Assembly (NCBI GenBank): GCA_041594355.1
Contig: JBFHMM010000206.1
Location: 1 to 7,165, forward strand
DNA length: 7,165 nucleotides
Reading direction: 5' to 3'
Source of the DNA: JAIUZI01 sp041594355
GTDB taxonomy: Bacteria; Pseudomonadota; Alphaproteobacteria; Rhodobacterales; Rhodobacteraceae
Positions 1-5,887 of this stretch are shown in pieces (positions within the stretch are counted from its first letter, which is position 1; the number at the start of each line of letters is the position of its first letter). The notes below the pieces were generated by a model. It saw only the letters and a program-made list of their open reading frames with translations. It was not told the origin of the DNA and did no database searches. The position numbers were made by a program, and so were the translations under genes.

Positions 1-54
1 GCCGCCGCCACGGGTTCTGCTCCGCGCCCTACCTTGAGTGTCTGCCTCAGACAT
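1..54 (-). CDS. 5' end of a divergent gene, Arg/Gly-rich N-terminus (partial)
   Basis: Reading the minus strand from the ATG at 54-52 gives 18 uninterrupted codons to the window edge: MSEADTQGRARSRTRGGG. A Shine-Dalgarno AGGGGA (complement of 62-67) sits 7 nt before this ATG, which is strong support for a real start. The gene is divergent from guaA and shares the intergenic region 55-210 with it. The low-complexity Arg/Gly-rich start resembles, from memory, the N-termini of trimethylamine methyltransferase (MttB-like) family proteins in Rhodobacteraceae, but 18 residues cannot prove a family. The start is well supported; the product should be treated as unknown. Confidence 0.55.
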   Translation of the reverse strand, partial: MSEADTQGRARSRTRGGG

Positions 55-61
55 GAATTGG

Positions 62-67
62 TCCCCT
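62..67 (-). promoter_or_regulatory. Shine-Dalgarno of the divergent minus-strand gene
   Basis: The minus strand reads AGGGGA, then 7 nt, then ATG. This is the best ribosome binding site at the left end of the window and is the main reason for calling a gene there. Confidence 0.5.
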
Positions 68-92
68 GTCAGATCGGAATGCCTGCGCCTCT

Positions 93-123
93 GTTATAGC
101 ACTGGCGGGACACATCCGGTCAG
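93..123 (-). promoter_or_regulatory. weak candidate promoter for the minus-strand gene
   Basis: On the minus strand, CTGACC (complement of 118-123) and TATAAC (complement of 93-98) resemble -35 and -10 boxes, but the spacer is 19 nt, longer than ideal. The -10-like box lies about 40 nt before the minus-strand ATG. It is reported only because a divergent promoter must lie in this 150-bp region. No convincing plus-strand promoter for guaA was found. Confidence 0.18.
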
Positions 124-154
124 ATTTGCGGCGCATGAGGGGGAAAAGCGACAT

Positions 155-186
155 CGCGCGCTGCGGCACGCTCTTGCCAGCGCGCG
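155..186 (+). other. GC-rich inverted repeat / hairpin in the guaA leader
   Basis: CGCGCGCTG at 155-163 and CAGCGCGCG at 178-186 are perfect 9-bp inverted repeats around a 14-nt loop, ending 24 nt before the guaA ATG. On the plus strand no T-run follows, so it is not an intrinsic terminator for plus-strand transcription. It could be a leader RNA structure or a protein site. No known purine riboswitch is recognisable here. Confidence 0.4.
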
Positions 187-210
187 GCCCCCGGCCTAAG
201 AGCCTGAGAC

Positions 211-1773
211 ATGAGCCAGACATCCCATGACCGCCTTCTTATCATCGACTTCGGCAGCCAGGTCACCCAGCTGATCGCCCGTCGCCTGCGCGAGCTGAAC
301 GTCTATTGCGAAATCCACCCCTATCAAAACGTGTCGGAGGCCTTCCTGCGCGACTTCGCGCCTCGGGCGGTGATCCTCTCGGGCGGCCCCGCCTCCGTCA
401 TCGACGACGGATCGCCCCGCCCGCCCGAAACAGTCTTTACCCTCGGCGTGCCGGTGCTGGGCATCTGTTATGGCCAGCAGGTGATGATGCATATGCTGGG
501 CGGCAAGGTCGAACGCGGCCACGGCACCGCCGAATTCGGTCGCGCCTATGTCACCCCGTCGGATGACCGGATCGACCTGCTGTTCGGCTGGTTCATGGAA
601 GAGCGCGAGCAGGTCTGGATGAGTCACGGCGACCACGTCAGCGCCATCGCGCCGGGGTTTCAGGTCTACGGCACCTCGCCCAACGCGCCCTTTGCCATCA
701 CCGCCGATCTCGATCGCAATTTCTACGCCGTTCAGTTCCACCCCGAGGTGCACCACACTCCCAATGGCAAGACGCTTTACGAAAACTTCGTGCGTCTGGC
801 GGGCTTTACCGGTGACTGGACCATGGGCGCCTACCGCGAAGAGGCGATTCGCAAGATCCGCGAACAGGTCGGCGACGCCAAGGTGATCTGCGGCCTCTCG
901 GGCGGCGTCGATTCCTCTGTGGCCGCCGTGCTGATCCACGAGGCGATCGGCGATCAGCTCACCTGCGTCTTTGTCGATCACGGGCTGTTGCGGCAGGGCG
1001 AGGCCGAAGAGGTCGTGACCATGTTCCGCGACCACTACAACATGCCGCTGATCCATGCCGACGAGCAGGAGCTGTTCCTCTCCGCGCTCGAAGGCGAATC
1101 GGACCCCGAGACCAAGCGCAAGACCATCGGCAAGCTCTTCATCGACGTGTTCCAGAAACACGCAGGCGAAGTCGGCGGCGCGAAATTCCTGGCCCAAGGC
1201 ACGCTTTACCCCGACGTCATCGAATCAGTCAGCTTCTCGGGCGGCCCCTCGGTCACCATCAAGTCGCACCACAATGTCGGCGGCCTGCCGGAAAAGATGG
1301 GGCTCAAACTGGTCGAACCGCTGCGCGAATTGTTCAAGGACGAGGTCCGCGCGCTGGGGCACGAGCTGGGCCTGCCGGCGTCCTTCATCGGTCGCCACCC
1401 CTTCCCCGGTCCCGGCCTCGCCATCCGCTGCCCCGGCGAGATCACCCGCGACAAGCTCGAGATCCTGCGCAAGGCCGACGCCGTCTACATCGACCAGATC
1501 CGCAAGCACGGTCTCTATGACGAGATCTGGCAGGCATTTGTCGCCATCCTGCCGGTGCGCACCGTCGGCGTGATGGGCGACGGCCGCACCTATGATTTCG
1601 CCTGTGCCCTGCGCGCGGTGACCTCTGTCGACGGCATGACCGCCGACTACTACCCGTTCAGCCACGAGTTCCTCGGCGAAACCGCCACCCGCATCATCAA
1701 CGAAGTGCAGGGCATCAACCGGGTGACCTACGACATTACCTCGAAACCGCCGGGCACCATCGAATGGGAATGA
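211..1773 (+). CDS. guaA: GMP synthase (glutamine-hydrolysing)
   Basis: Cytoplasmic enzyme for the last step of GMP synthesis: it adenylates XMP with ATP and replaces the AMP using ammonia from glutamine. The 520-aa length is normal for the family. The N-terminal class I glutamine amidotransferase domain (about 8-200) has the nucleophile Cys86 in GICYGQQ and the other triad members His177 and Glu179 in FHPEV. The ATP pyrophosphatase domain starts near 205, with the PP-loop SGGVDSS at 230-236. The C-terminal GMP-synthase dimerisation domain contains HPFPGPGLAIR near 396 and ends in the typical KPPGTIEWE. An in-frame TGA at 205-207 just before the ATG rules out a longer protein. The Shine-Dalgarno is weak (AAGAG at 198-202). 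The last codons overlap the next gene, implying co-translation. All key residues are present. Confidence 0.98.
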   Translation: MSQTSHDRLLIIDFGSQVTQLIARRLRELNVYCEIHPYQNVSEAFLRDFAPRAVILSGGPASVIDDGSPRPPETVFTLGVPVLGICYGQQVMMHMLGGKVERGHGTAEFGRAYVTPSDDRIDLLFGWFMEEREQVWMSHGDHVSAIAPGFQVYGTSPNAPFAITADLDRNFYAVQFHPEVHHTPNGKTLYENFVRLAGFTGDWTMGAYREEAIRKIREQVGDAKVICGLSGGVDSSVAAVLIHEAIGDQLTCVFVDHGLLRQGEAEEVVTMFRDHYNMPLIHADEQELFLSALEGESDPETKRKTIGKLFIDVFQKHAGEVGGAKFLAQGTLYPDVIESVSFSGGPSVTIKSHHNVGGLPEKMGLKLVEPLRELFKDEVRALGHELGLPASFIGRHPFPGPGLAIRCPGEITRDKLEILRKADAVYIDQIRKHGLYDEIWQAFVAILPVRTVGVMGDGRTYDFACALRAVTSVDGMTADYYPFSHEFLGETATRIINEVQGINRVTYDITSKPPGTIEWE

Positions 1774-2057
1774 CGCGCGAGGTCGCCCTCACGGGCCACA
1801 TCATGGCCCCGTCCGACCGGCTGGCCGCGATCCGCGCGGCCCTGCCCGACCACATCCGCGCCACCCGCGCCGAACCCGGCTGCCTCAGCTTCGAGGTTAT
1901 CGAAAACGCGGCGGTACCCGGTCGCTTCGACGTCGCCGAACGCTTCACCGACGCGGCTGCCTTCCGCGCCCACCAGACCCGCGCGACGGGGTCCGACTGG
2001 GGCCGGGTCAGTGCCGGCATCCCGCGCGACTACGTGGTCACGGGACTCGACACCTAA
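1764..2057 (+). CDS. antibiotic biosynthesis monooxygenase (ABM) domain protein
   Basis: A 97-aa protein with the size and pattern of a single ABM-type ferredoxin-like domain (dimeric alpha/beta barrel, as in YgiN-like quinol monooxygenases). The recognisable core is EPGCLSFEV at 37-45, followed by FDVAERFTDAAAFRAHQ at 55-71, which matches the family's usual EPGC..y.v and E.w.d..a...H pattern. Members act as small cofactor-free oxygenases or in heme or quinone chemistry; the substrate here cannot be predicted. The gene begins inside guaA: ATG at 1764, or ATG at 1770 forming an ATGA overlap with the guaA stop and giving 95 aa. Neither has a clear Shine-Dalgarno, so expression probably depends on translational coupling to guaA. 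The link to GMP synthesis is positional only. Confidence 0.85.
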   Translation: MGMTREVALTGHIMAPSDRLAAIRAALPDHIRATRAEPGCLSFEVIENAAVPGRFDVAERFTDAAAFRAHQTRATGSDWGRVSAGIPRDYVVTGLDT

Positions 2058-2097
2058 GCCACAAGCGGTAACAACGGCTTAAAATCCGCCCCCTCCG

Positions 2098-2145
2098 GTT
2101 TTGTACAAAACGGCAGAACCGGGTTTCGGGGGGCGTACAAAACGG
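2098..2145. promoter_or_regulatory. candidate operator: 14-bp palindrome plus repeated half-site
   Basis: In the 153-bp gap before the first transporter gene there is a perfect palindrome, GTTTTGTACAAAAC, at 2098-2111. Its right half with flank, GTACAAAACGG (2103-2113), is repeated exactly at 2135-2145. The two copies are 32 bp apart, about three helical turns, so they would face the same side of the DNA. A small inverted repeat, AACC-G-GGTT (2117-2125), lies between them. This looks like a site for a dimeric repressor or activator controlling the downstream transporter, but I cannot name the regulator. GTTTTGTAC at 2098-2106 could alternatively pair with the distal copy (2135-2143) in RNA. 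Confidence 0.45.
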
Positions 2146-2210
2146 ACCGAACGCCACCTTTTCGCCTTGACCCGCCGCCACGCTTTGCCCCTCATTCTCG
2201 GGATCTCACC

Positions 2211-3080
2211 ATGTCCACCACGCTCAAGGCCGCGCTCTGGATGACCGGCGCCATCGCCTCGTTCTCCTCGATGGCCGTCGCCGGACGCGAACTGAGCACG
2301 GTGCACGACACCTTCGAAATCATGATGTACCGCAGCTTTGTGGGTGTGCTGATCGTCTCGGCGGTGCTGACATGGTCGGGCGGCTGGGCGCAGGTCAACC
2401 GTGACCGTTTCAACCTGCATGTCATTAGAAACATTGTACATTTTACCGGCCAGAACCTGTGGTTCTACGCTGTCACCCTGATCCCGTTGGCGCAGGTTTT
2501 TGCGCTGGAATTCACCATGCCGCTCTGGGTTCTCGTGCTGTCTCCGATCCTGCTGGGCGAACGCCTGACCCCGGTGCGCGTGCTCGCCGCGCTGATCGGC
2601 TTCGCCGGCATCATGGTGGTCGCGCGCCCCGGCGCGACCGAGCTTGGCATCGGCGTTATCGCCGCCGCTTCAGCTGCATTTTTCTTCGCGTTAACAACAA
2701 TTTCCACCAAGAAACTCACCAGTTTCGCCAGCGTCGGGTGCATCATGTTCTGGCTCACGGTGATGCAGGCGGTGCTGGGTCTGCTGGCCTCTTTCGCCGA
2801 TGGTATCGTCGCCCTTCCCACCGCCCAAACCACCCCCTTGCTGGTCCTCGTCGGCCTCGCTGGTCTGCTCGCGCACTTCTGTATTACCAACGCGCTCAGG
2901 ATCGCGCCCGCCTCGGTTGTGGTGCCCTTCGACTTCATCCGCCTGCCCACCATCGCGGTGGTTGGCATGGTCCTCTACCACTAGGCGCTGGATATCTGGG
3001 TGTTCATCGGCGCCGCCATTATCTTTGGCGGTAACTATCTGAATATCCTGTCGGAAAACCGCAAGAACCGGGTCGCCTGA
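2211..3080 (+). pseudogene. EamA/DMT-family transporter with an in-frame amber stop
   Basis: Encodes a drug/metabolite-transporter family membrane protein with two EamA repeats and about ten membrane helices; the substrate is unknown. The open frame from ATG 2211 (GGGA at 2200-2203, 7 nt upstream) stops at TAG 2982-2984 after 257 aa. The same frame then continues for 31 codons (ALDIWVFIGAAIIFGGNYLN, then a charged tail) to TGA 3078-3080, giving the usual length of about 289 aa. The lost part is the tenth helix and tail. The first repeat has LLGERL at 114-119; the matching spot in the second repeat reads LYH-stop-AL, so the TAG occupies the position of the conserved glutamate. A single G-to-T change at 2982 (GAG to TAG) explains it. 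It may be a recent pseudogene, a truncated product, a suppressed stop or a sequencing error. Confidence 0.75.
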
Positions 3081-3107
3081 AGCTCTGGCATCGCGTTACC
3101 TGCCCGC

Positions 3108-4001
3108 ATGAGCGACCAAAAAACCATATCCCCCCGCGCCTGGACCGGGCTGGCCCTGCTGGGTCTTGTCTGGGGCGGCTCCTTCTTGTCGATCCGGGTG
3201 GCCCTGAACGAGGTTCCGGTGCTGACCAGCGTGCTGCACCGCACCATCTGGGCGATACTGCTGCTATGGCCGGTAGTCTGGCTGATGCGCCTGCCGGTGC
3301 CGCGCGACGCGCGCAGCTGGGTGGCCTTTCTGGTGATGGGTCTGCTCAACAATGTGATCCCGTTTGCCCTGATGGCCTGGGGCCAGCTGCACATCGAAAC
3401 CGGGCTGACCTCGATCCTGAACGCGACCACGGCGGTCTTTGGCGTTATCGTCGCGGCGCTGGTGTTCGCGGACGAAAAACTGACGCTGCGCAAGGGATTG
3501 GGGGTCACTCTTGGGTTTCTGGGCGTGGCCACCGCGATCGGGTTGGAGCAGTTTCGCAACCTCGACCTGCGCTCGACCGCGCAGCTGGCGGTGCTGGCGG
3601 GTACGCTCAGCTATGCCTGCGCCTCGGCCTGGGCACGGGCCCGGCTGGGGCATATGCCGCCGCAGGTGGCCGCCGCCGGCATGCTGACCGGCGCCACCCT
3701 CGTCCTGCTGCCCGCAACGCTCTTGATCGACGGCCCGCCATCGCTGGAATTGCGGCCTCAAACCTGGGCTGCAATCGGGTATTACGCCGTGATCGCCACC
3801 GCCGGCGCCTACCTGCTCTATTACCGGGTGCTGGCCATGGCCGGGTCCGGCAACCTGATGCTGGTGACGCTGCTCATCCCGCCGGTGGCCATCACCCTGG
3901 GGGCGCTGGTACTGGACGAGGCGCTGCCACCGCGCGCCTACTTCGGGTTCGCGCTGCTGGCGCTGGGGCTGATCGTCCTGAACCGCCGGCCCCGCGCCTG
4001 A
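3108..4001 (+). CDS. EamA/DMT-family transporter
   Basis: A 297-aa inner-membrane protein of the drug/metabolite transporter superfamily, with ten predicted hydrophobic helices in two EamA repeats (about 12-145 and 158-293). Typical marks are WGGSF at 22-26 in helix 1, ADEKL at 121-125 closing the first repeat, and LDEAL at 269-273 at the matching place in the second. Unlike its upstream neighbour it is complete. It begins 27 nt after the full-length end of that neighbour, with no evident Shine-Dalgarno, and probably shares a transcript with it. The two are only distantly similar, so they look like separate family members rather than a recent tandem duplication. Some family members (RhtA type) export homoserine or threonine, and metA lies 1 kb downstream; this is only a suggestive link. 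Substrate unknown. Confidence 0.9.
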   Translation: MSDQKTISPRAWTGLALLGLVWGGSFLSIRVALNEVPVLTSVLHRTIWAILLLWPVVWLMRLPVPRDARSWVAFLVMGLLNNVIPFALMAWGQLHIETGLTSILNATTAVFGVIVAALVFADEKLTLRKGLGVTLGFLGVATAIGLEQFRNLDLRSTAQLAVLAGTLSYACASAWARARLGHMPPQVAAAGMLTGATLVLLPATLLIDGPPSLELRPQTWAAIGYYAVIATAGAYLLYYRVLAMAGSGNLMLVTLLIPPVAITLGALVLDEALPPRAYFGFALLALGLIVLNRRPRA

Positions 4002-4041
4002 GCAATTGACCCCGCTGCCCCGGCTGGATAGCAAGGCGAAA

Positions 4042-4046
4042 AAGGA
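4042..4046 (+). promoter_or_regulatory. Shine-Dalgarno deciding the P-loop protein start
   Basis: AAGGA at 4042-4046 lies 10 nt before ATG 4057. The longer open frame could start at TTG 4006, but that codon is 4 nt after the previous stop, has no ribosome binding site in front of it and adds a low-information 17-residue extension. ATG 4057 is preferred. Confidence 0.55.
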
Positions 4047-4056
4047 CGGCGAATTG

Positions 4057-4920
4057 ATGCTTTACAGCTCGGGTCAGGACTGGTTGCAGGCCCCGCGCAA
4101 GCGGGTGCTGTTTTTTGGCATGTCGGGGTTGGGCAAAACCCACGTCAGCAACATGCTGCGCTCCGCAGGCAATTGGTTTCATTACAGTATCGATTACCGC
4201 ATAGGCACCCGTTACATGGGCGAATACATCACCGACAACGCCAAGGCCGAGGCGATGAAGGTGCCGTTCCTGCGCGATCTGCTGCTGACGGATTCGATTT
4301 ATATCGGCTCCAACATCAGCTTTGCCAACCTGACCCCGGTGTCGACCTACCTTGGTAAACCCGGCGATCCCGCCCGCGGCGGCCTGCCGATCGACGAATA
4401 CCGCCGACGGCAGGAACAGTTCCGGCTGGCCGAGATCCACGCGCTGCTGGACACCGAATACTTCATCGACCGGGCCGAACGGCTCTATGGCTATCCGCAT
4501 TTCATCTGCGACACCGGAGGGTCGATCTGCGAATGGGTCGATCCCGACAACCCCGCCGACCCGGTGCTGAGCGAACTGGCCAAGACCACGCTGATGGTCT
4601 GGATCAAGGGCGACGATTCCCATGCCGACGAGCTGATCCGTCGCTTTGACAAGGCGCCAAAGCCGATGTCATACCAACCCGAGTTTCTGAACCGGATGTG
4701 GAATGGATATCTTAGTGAAAACAATTGCCTAGATTGCGAAGTGGACCCTGATTCCTTTATCCGCTGGACCTATGCGCAGGCGCTGGCCCACAGGCAGCCA
4801 CGGTACCAGTCGATGGCCGACAACTGGGGCATTACGGTGACCGCCGATCAGATCGCTGCGCTGCGCGACGCTGCCGATTTCGACCGGTTAATCGCCGAAA
4901 CACTTGAGAAACAGGGATAA
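4057..4920 (+). CDS. uncharacterised P-loop NTPase
   Basis: A 287-aa soluble protein with a clear Walker A motif, GMSGLGKT (residues 21-28), directly after a hydrophobic strand (RVLFF), so it binds ATP or GTP. A possible Walker B-like segment is FICD at 149-152, followed by TGGS; a second hydrophobic strand, TLMVWIKGDD, is at 178-187. The layout resembles small kinase-like P-loop proteins rather than AAA+ or ABC ATPases. No transmembrane segment or signal peptide is seen. I do not recognise a named family and assign no substrate. It begins 55 nt after the transporter and ends 49 nt before metA, so co-transcription is likely. Codons for residues 216-227 (about 4702-4737) are unusually AT-rich for this genome (GGA, CTT, AGT, CTA). 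Confidence 0.85.
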   Translation: MLYSSGQDWLQAPRKRVLFFGMSGLGKTHVSNMLRSAGNWFHYSIDYRIGTRYMGEYITDNAKAEAMKVPFLRDLLLTDSIYIGSNISFANLTPVSTYLGKPGDPARGGLPIDEYRRRQEQFRLAEIHALLDTEYFIDRAERLYGYPHFICDTGGSICEWVDPDNPADPVLSELAKTTLMVWIKGDDSHADELIRRFDKAPKPMSYQPEFLNRMWNGYLSENNCLDCEVDPDSFIRWTYAQALAHRQPRYQSMADNWGITVTADQIAALRDAADFDRLIAETLEKQG

Positions 4921-4952
4921 AACACGTATCTCAGCAGACCATTTTTGCAATC

Positions 4953-4956
4953 AGGA
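4953..4956 (+). promoter_or_regulatory. Shine-Dalgarno of metA
   Basis: AGGA at 4953-4956 (part of AGGAAA) precedes ATG 4970 by 13 nt, slightly long but the only candidate. It supports the MPIKIPSDLP start typical of the MetA family over an upstream TTG at 4904, which lies inside the preceding gene. Confidence 0.45.
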
Positions 4957-4969
4957 AACGGCCCACGCC

Positions 4970-5887
4970 ATGCCCATCAAGATACCTTCCGACCTGCCCG
5001 CCTTTGACGTTCTCACGAACGAAGGCGTCATGGTCATGTCCGAGGATCAGGCGGCGCGGCAGGACATCCGCCCGCTGAAGATCGGGCTGCTGAACCTGAT
5101 GCCCAAGAAGATCCAGACCGAGAACCAGTTCGCCCGGTTGATCGGCGCCACTCCGCTGCAGATCGACCTGTCCCTGATCCGCATGTCCGAGCACCAGACC
5201 CGCAACACCGCCGCCGAGCACATGGAAAGCTTTTACCGCCCCTTCCAGGAGGTCAAGAACGAGAAATTCGACGGGCTGATCATCACCGGCGCCCCCATCG
5301 AGCATCTCGACTTTCAGGATGTGACCTATTGGGGCGAGCTGCGCGAGGTGATGGACTGGACCCAGACCAACGTGCATTCCACCTTTGGCGTCTGCTGGGG
5401 CGGCATGGCGATGATCAACCACTTCCACGGGGTGCCGAAACACATCCTGCCGCACAAGGCGTTCGGCTGTTTCCGGCACAACAACCTCGCGCCCGCCTCG
5501 CCGTTTCTGCGCGGGTTCTCGGATGATTGCGTGATCCCGGTCAGCCGCTGGACCGAGATGAAGCAATACGAGGTCGACGCCGTGCCCGAGCTGATTACCC
5601 TGCTGGGCAGCGACGAGGTCGGCCCTTGCCTGGTCGAAGATCCGGTGCACCGCGCGCTCTATATCTTCAACCACTTCGAATACGACAGCGATACGCTGAA
5701 ACAGGAATACGACCGCGACGTGTCGACCGGCACCGCCATCAACGTGCCGGTCAACTACTATCCCGACGATGACCCGACACGGCGGCCGATGAACCGGTGG
5801 CGATCACACGCGCATCTGCTCTACGGCAACTGGATCAACGAGATCTATCAGAGCACACCCTTCGACATGCAGGAAATCGGACATTAA
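4970..5887 (+). CDS. metA: homoserine O-acyltransferase, MetA family (predicted acetyl-CoA-dependent)
   Basis: Cytoplasmic enzyme that activates the hydroxyl of L-homoserine, the committed step of methionine synthesis. The 305-aa length and the start MPIKIPSDLPAF fit the MetA (HTS) family. Catalytic residues fall at the classical positions: Cys142 in FGVCWGG, and His235 and Glu237 in NHFEY. Residue 111 is Glu (GAPIEHLDF). Published work on Bacillus cereus and Escherichia coli MetA showed that Glu here favours acetyl-CoA and Gly favours succinyl-CoA, so this protein is better predicted as homoserine O-acetyltransferase despite the usual succinyltransferase label. The 49-nt upstream gap shows no recognisable SAM riboswitch. 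The stop codon overlaps the probable start of the next gene. Family assignment is very secure; acyl donor choice is inferred. Confidence 0.97.
   Translation: MPIKIPSDLPAFDVLTNEGVMVMSEDQAARQDIRPLKIGLLNLMPKKIQTENQFARLIGATPLQIDLSLIRMSEHQTRNTAAEHMESFYRPFQEVKNEKFDGLIITGAPIEHLDFQDVTYWGELREVMDWTQTNVHSTFGVCWGGMAMINHFHGVPKHILPHKAFGCFRHNNLAPASPFLRGFSDDCVIPVSRWTEMKQYEVDAVPELITLLGSDEVGPCLVEDPVHRALYIFNHFEYDSDTLKQEYDRDVSTGTAINVPVNYYPDDDPTRRPMNRWRSHAHLLYGNWINEIYQSTPFDMQEIGH
5871..5875 (+). promoter_or_regulatory. Shine-Dalgarno for an ATT start overlapping the metA stop
   Basis: AGGAA at 5871-5875, inside the last codons of metA, is 7 nt before the ATT at 5883-5885. The ATT shares its final T with the metA TAA (5885-5887). 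This spacing is typical of a real translation start and supports coupling of the hydrolase to metA. Confidence 0.4.

Noticed and set aside
196..1197. Long minus-strand open frame (333 aa) opposite guaA
   Set aside because: It is a by-product of GC-biased codons in guaA; the protein has no recognisable domain and guaA on the plus strand is certain.
2055..2081. Terminator after the ABM gene
   Set aside because: TAAGCC and GGCTTA form only a 6-bp stem with a 15-nt loop and no T-run follows, so it is too weak to call.
2167..2196. Promoter for the first transporter with TTGACC as -35
   Set aside because: TTGACC at 2167-2172 is a fair -35, but the hexamer at the right distance (CTCATT, 2191-2196) matches only two of six -10 bases.
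2982..2984. TAG read as pyrrolysine, prompted by the possible MttB-like neighbour
   Set aside because: Pyrrolysine coding needs pyl genes, which are not expected in this lineage; transporters of this family do not use it; a glutamate-to-stop mutation explains the data.
3264..4034. Minus-strand 256-aa open frame opposite the second transporter
   Set aside because: Low-complexity Gln/Gly/Arg/His-rich translation typical of an antisense shadow; the plus strand encodes clear membrane helices.
4904..4969. Longer metA start at TTG 4904
   Set aside because: It lies inside the preceding gene, adds 22 residues not typical of MetA, and the ATG 4970 gives the canonical N-terminus and correct active-site numbering.
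4921..4969. SAM riboswitch before metA
   Set aside because: Alphaproteobacterial metA genes often have SAM-II elements, but this 49-nt gap lacks the expected pseudoknot stems and conserved segments as far as I can see by eye; a covariance-model scan would be decisive.
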